NCBI RefSeq assembly: GCF_003260125.1
Contig: NZ_QHKO01000006.1
Location: forward strand, 124,001-188,000
DNA from: Lujinxingia litoralis
GTDB taxonomy: Bacteria > Myxococcota_A > Bradymonadia > Bradymonadales > Bradymonadaceae
Length of the DNA: 64,000 nt
Reading direction: 5' to 3'
Below, piece after piece: positions 8,156-16,049 of the stretch. Within the stretch, counting starts at the first letter, position 1. Each line of letters opens with the position of its first letter. The notes below the pieces were generated by a model that did not search any database, was not told where the DNA came from, and worked only from the letters and a program-made list of their open reading frames with translations. The position numbers and the translations under genes were made by a program.

Positions 8156-9454
8156 TTAAAGTCCGCATGATGCCTCCCGGGGAGATGAGGCCTGGGGCCA
8201 GGAGAATTCAAGCCATTCGAGCGCGTCGACGCTGGTGTGGAGCAGTTCACCGAGCAGGATCTGGCGCGCTTGTTCGGTCGCCAGAAACTCGTGTTCATGG
8301 AGAAGCAATGTGCTCAGGGGAAGAGCGCCGGTTCGGTAGGCGTCGGCGTAGCGCCGGCGAAGGGAGCGGTGACGAGGGAGCAGGTCTTGCTCAACGAGAG
8401 CGAGTTCATGGAGCAGCTCGCGGAGCAGCAGGGATAGTGCCTGCCCCCGGGAGCGCTGGCGTTCGAGCTCGAGCTTACGCGCACTCCGGGCGCGGGAGGC
8501 GGCCGCCTCCAGGGCGTCGGCCTCGGCTCGGCGCTGGGCGGTGGAGCCAAAAGCAAACCCCAGGCCCAGGTGGGCAGCGAGCGCCTCAGTGCCTTCGCGT
8601 TGCGCTCCCAGGCTGATGCGTAGACCTGGCCAGCGGCGGGCGCGAGTCACGTGAGCGCGTGCTTGTAGCTCCGCCAGATGTCTGGCGAGCAGGTCGGCGC
8701 GTAGAGAAGTGCCGTCTGATTGCTCCAGGGCCTCGGCAAGCTCTCGAAAGAACGTGCGTTTGGGGATCCTTACGCCGGGGAGTTCTGCCTCTTCGGTGGG
8801 TTGTAATGAGCTTTGCAGTTTTCGCGTGGCGGCCCGCGCGGTGGCTTCCAGGCCGGCGGCCTGTGCTTGGGAGCGTTCCTCGGCCAGCGAAGCGAGCTCC
8901 GCATCAAGCGCGCCCGCGTCTCCGGTGTGGGACTGGGCCCGGGCAGCGCTGGCGAGTTGGGCGTTCAGGGCGTGGCGTTCGCGGGCCTGTATGGCGCGCT
9001 CCTGGGCGAGTGCTGCGTGGACGTAGAGTCGGAGCGCGCGATGTACAAAGGCGGCGTTTTCGGCACGGTGTGCTTCGCGCGACAGGTGCAGGTGAGCCTT
9101 GGCGAGGGTTCGCCGCCGGCGACGATCGCCGGGGCGCCCCAGCTCCAGGCCGATCTCTGCTCCGATATCGAGCTCGGGGACGTTGGAGTCGGCGTTGCTT
9201 CGAAAGCGGGGACCGGAGTGCAGCGAGAGCTCCGGGGCGCCGCTTAGCAGCCGCTCGGCGGCGGCGACCTGGCCGCGGGCGGCATCTTCTGCGAAGCCCG
9301 CGTCATGGGTGGTTGAGGCGACGCAATGTGCGCGTTGGAGGATCTGAGAGAGTCCCGGCGTTGGGGGCTCTTGTGCGCGGGTCTGGCTCGGACACAAAGT
9401 TGCACCGGCCACCAACGCGCACGCGGCGATCGCCGCGAGTCGTAGGTGCATCAT
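8156..9454 (-). CDS. TolC/CusC-like outer-membrane efflux channel
   Basis: Third component of the tripartite efflux system. The start at 9454 is preferred over the longer frame (to 9502) because it gives a clean signal peptide (MMHLRLAAIAACALVAGA, cleavage near TRAQ) and has GGAGA seven bases upstream. The mature 400-residue protein is dominated by Ala/Arg/Glu/Leu-rich helices typical of the OEP family's periplasmic tunnel. Sequence conservation of this family is low, so the call leans on its position directly upstream of the adaptor and pump. The ribosome binding site falls inside a dispersed-repeat copy (9461-9476). Confidence 0.8.
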   Translation of the reverse strand: MMHLRLAAIAACALVAGATLCPSQTRAQEPPTPGLSQILQRAHCVASTTHDAGFAEDAARGQVAAAERLLSGAPELSLHSGPRFRSNADSNVPELDIGAEIGLELGRPGDRRRRRTLAKAHLHLSREAHRAENAAFVHRALRLYVHAALAQERAIQARERHALNAQLASAARAQSHTGDAGALDAELASLAEERSQAQAAGLEATARAATRKLQSSLQPTEEAELPGVRIPKRTFFRELAEALEQSDGTSLRADLLARHLAELQARAHVTRARRWPGLRISLGAQREGTEALAAHLGLGFAFGSTAQRRAEADALEAAASRARSARKLELERQRSRGQALSLLLRELLHELALVEQDLLPRHRSLRRRYADAYRTGALPLSTLLLHEHEFLATEQARQILLGELLHTSVDALEWLEFSWPQASSPREASCGL

Positions 9455-9460
9455 CAAGTC

Positions 9461-9476
9461 TCCGGGGGTGGAGCGC
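9461..9476 (+). repeat. Dispersed repeat overlapping the channel gene's ribosome binding site
   Basis: TCCGGGGGTGGAGCGC matches the variant seen at 50.8 kb except that the final CAT is CGC. Its reverse complement supplies the GGAGA used as Shine-Dalgarno for the TolC-like gene. Confidence 0.6.
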
Positions 9477-9628
9477 GCCACAGCTTGTGGCGGATCCGGC
9501 ACCCCTCAGACGGCATACGACGCCAAACTCGCCGCCTGAGCGCAGGTTACGCTGCTGGCGAGATGGGAGGGATGCCCGCAAAGGCGCAGGTCTTCCACCC
9601 GGATGAGTGAGTGAAATGTTGGAGAAGT

Positions 9629-10045
9629 TCAGGCGTAAGTGGCCAGCGCCTGGGGAGGCTTGAAGTGGCGTGTGCCGTGCCCCTCGGAGGTCTGGGAGGT
9701 CGTCACCATCAGTTCGATGGCGGCCGGGCAGCGGCTCAGCGCAAGCGTCCAGCCGACGTCCCCGACCATATGCCCGCAGCAGCCGCAGTAGTCGCAGTCG
9801 GCGGCGCATTCTCCGTGAGCCAGCTCTCCCGGGCAGCAGTCGTCCTGGGCGCTGTGGTGCTCGTCGTCGGTGAGCTCGGTATCGTCCGAGCGTTCAGCGC
9901 CTTCGGCGCTTTGAGACGCGGCGGCCTCAGGTGCACATCCCCAGGCCTGGGCGGGGGCCAGGAGCACCAGCGCGCCGGCCAGGGTCAGCCAGAAGGCCGC
10001 CATAAGCGTCAGCGCGCGGTGGGATGGAGAAAGCTGTGCAGGCAT
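9629..10045 (-). CDS. Secreted Cys/His-rich small protein, possible metal binder
   Basis: The longer frame opens at 10108, but the start at 10045 (MPAQLSPSHRALTLMAAFW) gives a good signal peptide ending AQAWG and a 138-residue product. The mature part carries an Asp/Glu/His stretch (TDDEHHSAQDD) followed by a dense cysteine cluster (DCCPGELAHGECAADCDYCG) and CCGHM. This composition suggests metal binding in the periplasm. It is the first gene of the efflux operon (175 bp before the channel gene), which supports a sensing or capture role. I do not recognise a named family. Confidence 0.65.
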   Translation of the reverse strand: MPAQLSPSHRALTLMAAFWLTLAGALVLLAPAQAWGCAPEAAASQSAEGAERSDDTELTDDEHHSAQDDCCPGELAHGECAADCDYCGCCGHMVGDVGWTLALSRCPAAIELMVTTSQTSEGHGTRHFKPPQALATYA

Positions 10046-10214
10046 CGTCGAGGCTCGTTTCAGGGCAGGGGGCCCGACGAGCATAGAGAGCGGATCGCCG
10101 AGAGGCAAGGGGCGCCGGTCTTCGGGGTAGCTCCGGCTTGACGCGTGGGCTAACCCTGTGTGACCCCTCTAAAATCACCTCAATGTCCCCCCCTCTTTTC
10201 GGGAGCGTCTCATC

Positions 10215-10883
10215 GTGTCCACCCGTCGACTTCCCGCAGCGGAGCGAAAGCAACAGATCCTGGTGAGCGCGATCCGCGTGTTTGCCCGTTCGACGTATCA
10301 TGGTGCCACCACCAAAGGGATTGCCGAGCAAGCCGGGGTGACCGAGGCGTTGCTCTACCGCTATTACCGCAGCAAACGAGAGCTCTTCATTGCGGCCATT
10401 GAGCACACGGCCGGCAAACTCAGCCGGGGTCTGGAGCGAATTCTCGACGAGCATTACGAGCATCCGGTGGAGGCCATCGTCAGCTGCATGGAGTTTTATA
10501 CGCGGCTGCTTCAGAGCAGTGAGGATCTGGCGCGGATGATCTTCCTGGTTCTGGCCGAACTTGATGAGTCAGACGTACGCGAGGTCTATCTGCCTTATCA
10601 GAAACGGGTCGTCGGGTTGCTCACCGCGAATATTGAGCGCTGGCAACAGGGGGGAATTGTGGATCGCCAGGTGAACGCCGCGGACACCGCCTGGCTCTTC
10701 TACGGCACGTACATGATCCTGGCGTTGGCTCGACAGTCTCACGGCCGGGTGCGGGTGAGCCCCCGTCATGCGGTGGGGCTGATGCGTCCATTTCTGAGTG
10801 AAGATGGGGAGCGGCGCCTTCAGGAGCTTAGCCTTCTCAAACCGCAGCTTGGCATGTTGGCCGGGGAGTTGAAGGGCGAGTGA
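10215..10883 (+). CDS. TetR/AcrR-family transcriptional regulator
   Basis: 222-residue regulator starting at GTG 10215 with GGGAG upstream. The N-terminal helix-turn-helix is clear: RKQQILVSAIRVFARSTYHG, then GATTKGIAEQAGVTEALLYR, then YYRSKRELF. The C-terminal ligand domain is all-helical and variable. It is transcribed away from the efflux operon across 169 bp, the usual position for a local repressor of an efflux system, so control of that operon is a reasonable inference. The convergent P450 gene downstream is an alternative target. The stop is followed by a seven-copy repeat array. Confidence 0.92.
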   Translation: MSTRRLPAAERKQQILVSAIRVFARSTYHGATTKGIAEQAGVTEALLYRYYRSKRELFIAAIEHTAGKLSRGLERILDEHYEHPVEAIVSCMEFYTRLLQSSEDLARMIFLVLAELDESDVREVYLPYQKRVVGLLTANIERWQQGGIVDRQVNAADTAWLFYGTYMILALARQSHGRVRVSPRHAVGLMRPFLSEDGERRLQELSLLKPQLGMLAGELKGE

Positions 10884-10922
10884 GTCCGGAAGTTTAGAAC
10901 GGGCGAAGCGCTGTTGAGCGCG

Positions 10923-11163
10923 TCCGAGGGTGGGACATCGTGTGGTTATTTGCGCGTCCGAGGGTGGGACATCGAGTGACTTTTGAGCCTCCGAGGGTGG
11001 GGCATTGAGCGCTGTTGAGTGCGTCCGAGGGTGGGGCATTGAGCGCTGTTGAGTGCGTCCGAGGGTGGGACATTATGCAGCGGTTGTTGGTTCTAAGGTG
11101 TTTAAAAGGTTGATTTTTTCGTGTCCGAGGGTGGGGCGTTGAGCGCGTCCGAGGGTGGAACAT
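10923..11163 (+). repeat. Dispersed-repeat array, 7 copies, mostly 34-bp period
   Basis: Copies start at 10923, 10957, 10990, 11024, 11058, 11124 and 11148 (spacings 34, 33, 34, 34, 66, 24). Pentamers are TGGGA, TGGGG and TGGAA. The array fills the gap between the convergent ends of the TetR and P450 genes. The six-frame-open repeats create a spurious minus-strand reading frame here. Confidence 0.9.
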
Positions 11164-11259
11164 CTAGCGGTGAGGATGTTGTCGATGCCCCGGCCCTGTT
11201 GGAAGGGAAATATCTGCGTATGGGCCGGGCATCGCCCCGTTGAAAGGGAGCTGTCGGGA

Positions 11260-12657
11260 TTAGCGTCGGGTGAGCTTCATCGGGATGTCGCCCTGAGCTC
11301 CCAGCGTGACTGTGACATTGAGTTGTGCCGGGGTGCTGGCGGCGTGCTCGAGCTTAAAGCGCCGGGCCAGGGTCGCCAGCACCAGTTGAGCTTCCATCAT
11401 GGCAAATGACTTGCCGATGCATTGACGCGGGCCGCCCAGGAAGGGGTAGTAGGCGAAGCGGGGGCGATCGGCTTTCGGATCGCGAAAGCGTTCCGGGTTG
11501 TAAACCTCCGGTTCGTCCCAGAACGCCGGGTGTCGGTGGGTGATATAAGGACTGAGGATGATGAAAGTCTTCGCCGGGACCTCAACGCCGCCAATGACGT
11601 CATCTTCGGCCGCAGTACGTGCGAGCATGGGGACCGGCGGATACAGTCGCATCGCTTCCTCAATGACCATACGCGTCCACTCCAGGCGCGGGAGATCCTG
11701 GAGCGTGGGCATCCGACCGTCTTCCAGCACCTGATCCAACTCGGCGTGGAGCGCGGCCATGGCCTCGGGGTGAAGCGAGAGCAGGTAAAAGGTCCACGTC
11801 AACGCGGTGGCCGTGGTTTCAAATCCCGCCAGGAAGATCGTCATCACCTCGTCGCGCAGCTGAGCATCGGTCATTCCCTCGCCGCTATCTTCATCGCGGG
11901 CCTCCATGAGCATGGTCAGGAGGTCTTCGGGATTCTCAGCGCTGTGGCGTCGGCGAGAGATGATCGTTTCGACGACTGCGTCGAGTCGGGCGATCGCGCG
12001 ATTGACCCGGTTGTTGCCCGGAGTGGGCACGCTTAGCGGGAGCGACCAGGGGACGCGAATGCGGCGGGTGACCTCTTTAAGAATGAAGGCCAGGTTGGTG
12101 TTGACCCGGGCGCTGTGGCTGGAGAGTTCGGTGCTCAAGAGGGTAAAGCCCACAATATCCAGGGTGATTCGAGCCATTTCGGCGTTGAGCTGAATGACCG
12201 GGGGTGCGCCATCGCCGCTATTTTTAAGGAGCTGTTCCCAGTTGTGCGCCCGGTCTTCGGCGACCCGAGCCATGGTTTCAGCAAACGCGTTGATGCGTTT
12301 TTGATGAAATGAGGGCTGGGCGATGCGCCGCTGCCGTAACCAGAAGCTACCCTCGCTGGTGACCAGTCCATTGCCCAGCAGCTGGCGCATGACGCGATAG
12401 CCGCGGGTGTATTTTGTGAAGTTGCGGTTGTTGCGGATCAGCACATGGTTGAGGTCGTCGGGATGCGCGAGAAAGAGTGCCTGCCGGCTGAGCAGATTAA
12501 AGCGCACTTTATCGCCGTGCTCTCGAAACGCCGCCATCAGGGCGCTGAGCATATCGCGTTTAAAGGCCGGAAGATTGCCTAAAATAGGCACACCGGCGGG
12601 TTGAGGAACGCTGACGAAAGGGGCTGACGAAGAAGCATCGACCGGGGGCTGCGTCAT
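11260..12657 (-). CDS. Cytochrome P450
   Basis: 465-residue soluble haem-thiolate monooxygenase. The haem loop FLGGPRQCIG places the proximal Cys at residue 413. The I-helix oxygen-binding motif is AGFETTATAL, and the ExxR pair is in EEAMRLYPPVPML. There is no fused reductase or ferredoxin, so electrons must come from elsewhere. The Pro-rich PILGNLPAF start resembles CYP102/CYP110-like fatty-acid or terpene hydroxylases, but substrate cannot be assigned. ATG 12657 has AGGTG upstream. It stands alone, flanked on both sides by repeat arrays. Confidence 0.95.
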   Translation of the reverse strand: MTQPPVDASSSAPFVSVPQPAGVPILGNLPAFKRDMLSALMAAFREHGDKVRFNLLSRQALFLAHPDDLNHVLIRNNRNFTKYTRGYRVMRQLLGNGLVTSEGSFWLRQRRIAQPSFHQKRINAFAETMARVAEDRAHNWEQLLKNSGDGAPPVIQLNAEMARITLDIVGFTLLSTELSSHSARVNTNLAFILKEVTRRIRVPWSLPLSVPTPGNNRVNRAIARLDAVVETIISRRRHSAENPEDLLTMLMEARDEDSGEGMTDAQLRDEVMTIFLAGFETTATALTWTFYLLSLHPEAMAALHAELDQVLEDGRMPTLQDLPRLEWTRMVIEEAMRLYPPVPMLARTAAEDDVIGGVEVPAKTFIILSPYITHRHPAFWDEPEVYNPERFRDPKADRPRFAYYPFLGGPRQCIGKSFAMMEAQLVLATLARRFKLEHAASTPAQLNVTVTLGAQGDIPMKLTRR

Positions 12658-12817
12658 AGCGAAAGCACCTCATGGTTGGGGTTTGGATAAAGAGAGTATG
12701 CCATCGCATCGCGCGAGGTGAAAGAAATATCACTTCACGCGATCGAGCGATTAATAGTGTTCGTTGGCGATTGAACTTCGATTGCAGCTCGGTGTTGGTG
12801 AAGCGAAATCGCCGCGG

Positions 12818-12925
12818 ATGCGCGACCCTCGGATGTTAAAATGCGCGACCCTCGGATGTTAAAATGCGCGACCCTCGGATATTAAAATGCGCGACCCTCG
12901 GATGTTAAAATGCGCGACCCTCGGA
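12818..12925 (-). repeat. Dispersed-repeat array, 5 copies, exact 23-bp period
   Basis: ATGCGCGACCCTCGGA occurs at 12818, 12841, 12864, 12887 and 12910, each separated by an AT-rich heptamer (tgttaaa, once tattaaa). The pentamer is TCGCG on the repeat strand. This is the shortest and most regular array. It sits in the 526-bp divergent gap between the P450 gene and the next plus-strand gene; I see nothing else in that gap. Confidence 0.9.
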
Positions 12926-13183
12926 TGTGGAGTGAATCATGCGCGACATGCCCGAAGATGGCTTCGGCAGTCAGCGTGTGGGGGCGTTAAGACGCTGCTG
13001 TCGGTGGCGACCTCAGGTCACGATGCCTTGAACCTCTGCGAACTTCTCATTAATGTTCGGCCTTCATCGCTAGAAGCAGGTCAATGTTTCGGGTCCCCGC
13101 CATCATGGCAGTAGGGGGGACGCCTTTGTGCACTGTCTGTGCGCGCGTATAGGGTGCGTGCAGACCTACGGATGGAGCGAACC

Positions 13184-13972
13184 ATGAAGGAGATGTCGTT
13201 TGATTCGAGGTTGCTTACCAGGCTCAGGCACGCTCGCGAGGTGGTCGAAGCGCTGGATGTTGAACACCCCGTTGCGCGGGGGAGTCTCGAGCTGTGCGCG
13301 TCGCTGCTTGAGCAGGCGGCACAGCGTTTTGAGGAAACACTCAAGGCGTTGCGCGAAGACGGCGGCGTCACCGATCGTGGGATGGAAGAGCTGGATCAGG
13401 CAGAAGCAGGGGCCGAGGAGGGCTACTGGCAACTCTTCGAGATGATGCAGATGCGCTTTTACGCTCTCAAGGCTGCGGGCTCTCCGCGTCGAGCCGCGTT
13501 TGAAGAGACGATGAATCGCGCGTTTTGCGGGGTCTGCCCCGGCGATTTTGTAGAACGATCGCTGGAGGTGGCCCTGGCACAGCTGGAGCGGGCGGTCGAG
13601 GTGTGCCAGCGCGAATTCGTGCACGACGCCCGCGTTGATGTGGCCCGACAGGCCGCGTGCGCGCTTCGGAGTTGGGTGTCGGTAGAGTCGGAGGGGTACG
13701 CCGGGAGCGACGCCGGGATGGCCGCTTTGATCGCGGCCCGTGATCTGGCGCGGCGAGAGTACGTATCGGCGCGTTTACTGGTGGAAGCGGTGCGGCATCT
13801 GTGTGACGGGCCGGAGCCAGGGGAGACTTCTCTGGAGGCCCTGCAGACCCTCTATCGCTGCGAATCCGCGGCCTGCGAGGTCGGGGATTTGCTCCCTGGC
13901 GCCGCCCCGACGATGGTGCTCGCCAGGGGACCCGCTGGTGCGACGGAGTCCATGGCGACCGGCGGTGTTTGA
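13184..13972 (+). CDS. Uncharacterised helical protein
   Basis: I do not recognise a family. The frame opens at 13139, but ATG 13184 has GGAG seven bases upstream (262 aa). The sequence is almost entirely amphipathic helix (Glu/Arg/Ala/Leu-rich), with no signal peptide, no membrane segment and a few scattered cysteines (FCGVCPGDF, around residue 115). Codon usage resembles its neighbours, so it looks like a real gene. It is isolated between repeat-containing gaps. Confidence 0.6.
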   Translation: MKEMSFDSRLLTRLRHAREVVEALDVEHPVARGSLELCASLLEQAAQRFEETLKALREDGGVTDRGMEELDQAEAGAEEGYWQLFEMMQMRFYALKAAGSPRRAAFEETMNRAFCGVCPGDFVERSLEVALAQLERAVEVCQREFVHDARVDVARQAACALRSWVSVESEGYAGSDAGMAALIAARDLARREYVSARLLVEAVRHLCDGPEPGETSLEALQTLYRCESAACEVGDLLPGAAPTMVLARGPAGATESMATGGV

Positions 13973-14051
13973 GCGTTTTGCCCTTCTATGCGGCGCTCAG
14001 GGCACGGACAACGCATGACGCCCCTCGGTCTTGATAGGCGCCCAACAGGTC

Positions 14052-14069
14052 TGACCGGGGGTAGAACAT
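14052..14069 (+). repeat. Dispersed repeat, single copy (TGA-prefixed variant)
   Basis: TGACCGGGGGTAGAACAT, pentamer TAGAA, lies 23 bp past the haem-lipoprotein stop. The TGA prefix is shared with the copies at 15.0 and 17.7 kb. Confidence 0.65.
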
Positions 14070-14092
14070 CGTGGCACAAGAGACGCTGCGAA

Positions 14093-14827
14093 TTACGAGT
14101 CCAGGGGCGGGACTTCTACCCAGAACCATCCTCGAAGATCGCCTTCGGCATAGCCGGTTGCCTGGTCTCGGGGATAGTAGTCCTCGAGCTTACGGGCAAT
14201 GTCCGGTGCAAGCGATTCGCGCTCTCCATGGCAGGTCAGGCAGGGCCGGGCGATGCGAATGGGGGCCAGCATCCCCAGCTGCTCCCCGGGACCGACCGCC
14301 AGCCCGGGGGTGCCCTGCGGGTTGACCAGGGATGTTGCCCACGGCGGGGCCTGGTTATCGGGATTGCGCAACTTGTCGGAGCTGCGCCCGATCGTCACCC
14401 CGTGCTGCTCGCCCACACCGGCGGTCAGCTCGCTGGCTTCGCTGTGGCAGACCTCCACCGCGGCGGGCGCTCCCTGCTCTTTAACCACGCTGAGGACGCG
14501 TCCCATCAGGGTGCTGGCCAGGGTGTCGCGGGCATCCCGGGCTTTTTGAAGCTGCGCCTGCTGGGAATCATTTAATTCCTCGGTCGCGACAGCACGCCAG
14601 CCTTCGGGCATCGGTTGCGCGCTGGCCACGTCCTCCTGGTGAGGGGCATCGGTTGCGGAGTCCTTCTCACGGGGTGTGATTGCTGTGGATTCGGCCGGTC
14701 TGGAGGCTTCAGCGGAAGCCGGGGGGCTTGAGGTGGCGGCGCGATCACAGGCTGTGCTCAGCAGGAAGGTGCTGCAGAGAAGCAATCCGGCCAGCGGTGA
14801 GTTCAGGCGGCGAAGCAAAGGCATCAT
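14093..14827 (-). CDS. Tll0287-like (DUF3365) c-type haem lipoprotein
   Basis: Start 14827 gives a lipoprotein signal ending LLSTAC (Cys27); the frame extends to 14869 without a signal-like start. After a Pro/Ser/Ala linker comes a Tll0287-type haem sensor domain: AAVEVCHSEASEL, GVTIGRSSDKLRNPDN, IRIARPCLTCHG with the CxxCH haem site at residues 196-200, and the family C-terminus YPRDQATGYAEGDLRG. Such domains are periplasmic haem sensors, often fused to signalling modules; here it stands alone as a lipoprotein. A thioredoxin gene lies upstream on the same strand beyond a repeat array. Confidence 0.85.
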   Translation of the reverse strand: MMPLLRRLNSPLAGLLLCSTFLLSTACDRAATSSPPASAEASRPAESTAITPREKDSATDAPHQEDVASAQPMPEGWRAVATEELNDSQQAQLQKARDARDTLASTLMGRVLSVVKEQGAPAAVEVCHSEASELTAGVGEQHGVTIGRSSDKLRNPDNQAPPWATSLVNPQGTPGLAVGPGEQLGMLAPIRIARPCLTCHGERESLAPDIARKLEDYYPRDQATGYAEGDLRGWFWVEVPPLDS

Positions 14828-15037
14828 TAAGGTCTCATCAACGTGGGGGGATTCATGTCGAATGGGCACACGCCAGCCCTGGTAAAGAAGCGCTTTTTGA
14901 AGGTATCCATCATCATCGTTGATGGTAAGTCTGCGCGGCAGCTCTTTGCCCGAAAGCCCTCTTTGCCGACGCGCACAGAGATCTCAGATATCTCAAAAAG
15001 AGGGCGGGCCGAGGTCGCCCTTACGCGCGCGACATTC

Positions 15038-15202
15038 TGACCGAGGGAAGGACATCGCCCGCTAATTATGCGGCCCATGTCTGACCGGGGGTGGCGCATC
15101 TGTCCGTAATTATGCGGCCCACGTCCGACCGGTCCACGTCTGACCGAGGGAAGGACATCGTCCGCTAATTATGCGGCCCATATCTGACCGGGGGTGGCGC
15201 AT
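15038..15202 (+). repeat. Composite repeat array, 4 copies of two variants, 103-bp duplicated unit
   Basis: TGACCGAGGGAAGGACAT at 15038 and 15141 alternates with TGACCGGGGGTGGCGCAT at 15082 and 15185. The pair with its spacers is duplicated 103 bp apart. Spacers contain TAATTATGCGGCCCA three times. It lies between the thioredoxin stop and the haem-lipoprotein gene. Confidence 0.85.
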
Positions 15203-15214
15203 CCATCATCGGGC

Positions 15215-15583
15215 TCACCCGCCGAAAAGGCGCTTAAAGAATCCGGGCGGACGGTCAGGATTGATCCGTTGAGCAAGGCTCACCAGGTTCGCAGCATTTT
15301 TAGCTCCGATGGAGACTTCCTGAATTTGCCCGTCCTGGATCGCCATCACCGTCGGGAGGCTGCGCACGTTAAAGGCCTGCGCAAGCGCGGGGTAGGTCTC
15401 GGTGTCCAGCTTGTAAAAGGCGACCGGGGAGTCGGCCATCTGCCGGGCGGCCTCTTCATACTGAGGGGCCATCATGCGGCAGGGGCCACACCAGCCGGCC
15501 CAGAAGTCGATAAGGACCGGTGGGCCGCCCGGCTGCATGATGGCCTCGATCTCTTCGCGTGTGGTCAGGTCTTTGACGCTCAT
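15215..15583 (-). CDS. Thioredoxin
   Basis: 122-residue thioredoxin-fold protein with active site WCGPC (Cys32/Cys35), the preceding LIDFWAG strand and the cis-Pro segment SLPTVMAIQDG. No signal peptide is present from the preferred start (ATG 15583, with GGAGA upstream), so it is cytoplasmic. The C-terminus ends in a basic KRLFGG tail. It reduces protein disulfides; TrxA versus a specialised paralogue cannot be separated by eye. Confidence 0.93.
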   Translation of the reverse strand: MSVKDLTTREEIEAIMQPGGPPVLIDFWAGWCGPCRMMAPQYEEAARQMADSPVAFYKLDTETYPALAQAFNVRSLPTVMAIQDGQIQEVSIGAKNAANLVSLAQRINPDRPPGFFKRLFGG

Positions 15584-16049
15584 AGCTTCTCCCGGCGTGG
15601 GGTATCTGGTGGATGCGTATCTAGAGAGGGGGGCGCAAGGTGCGCTCCATCTGGGGGAAGAGTATCGCAACGTCTGTGCCAGCGTCTTCGGAGATCGCCC
15701 CGGAGGGGGGATGAGGCCGGGCAGACGCGCTCAAATGGCGAGTTCGGGCGAAGGATGCGCCACCCCCGGAGAGGGAAGAGCGCAGAAATGTTTCGGATTT
15801 GAAACGATTAAGAGGCCAATGAGGGAAGATTGAAACGTTTGGAACGTTTATGCGCGTTTCCTTGCGCAAAGAGTTCATCGAAGGGGTAGGAGCATGTAGG
15901 GAAGTGGTTGCAAATGCTTGTAAGTATTGATTAAGCTGCGCGGTACTCCGTATGGAATCGACGCACGGCGTCATGGGGCTTTTGCTCTGTGCCCCTGGCC
16001 TGTGCGCCTCTGATAAACCCGCAGCATCTTGACTCTTGAGAGACTTTTT
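15584..16049. other. Intergenic gap, no gene seen
   Basis: A 466-bp divergent gap between the thioredoxin gene and the papain-like lipoprotein gene. It contains one reverse-orientation dispersed repeat (15755-15770). Promoters for both genes must lie here but I cannot place them with confidence. Confidence 0.6.
15755..15770 (-). repeat. Dispersed repeat, single copy
   Basis: ATGCGCCACCCCCGGA, reverse orientation, pentamer TGGCG. Confidence 0.7.

Noticed and set aside
14843..15040. 65-residue plus-strand frame antisense to the haem-lipoprotein leader
   Set aside because: No ribosome binding site or family resemblance; it ends in a repeat region.
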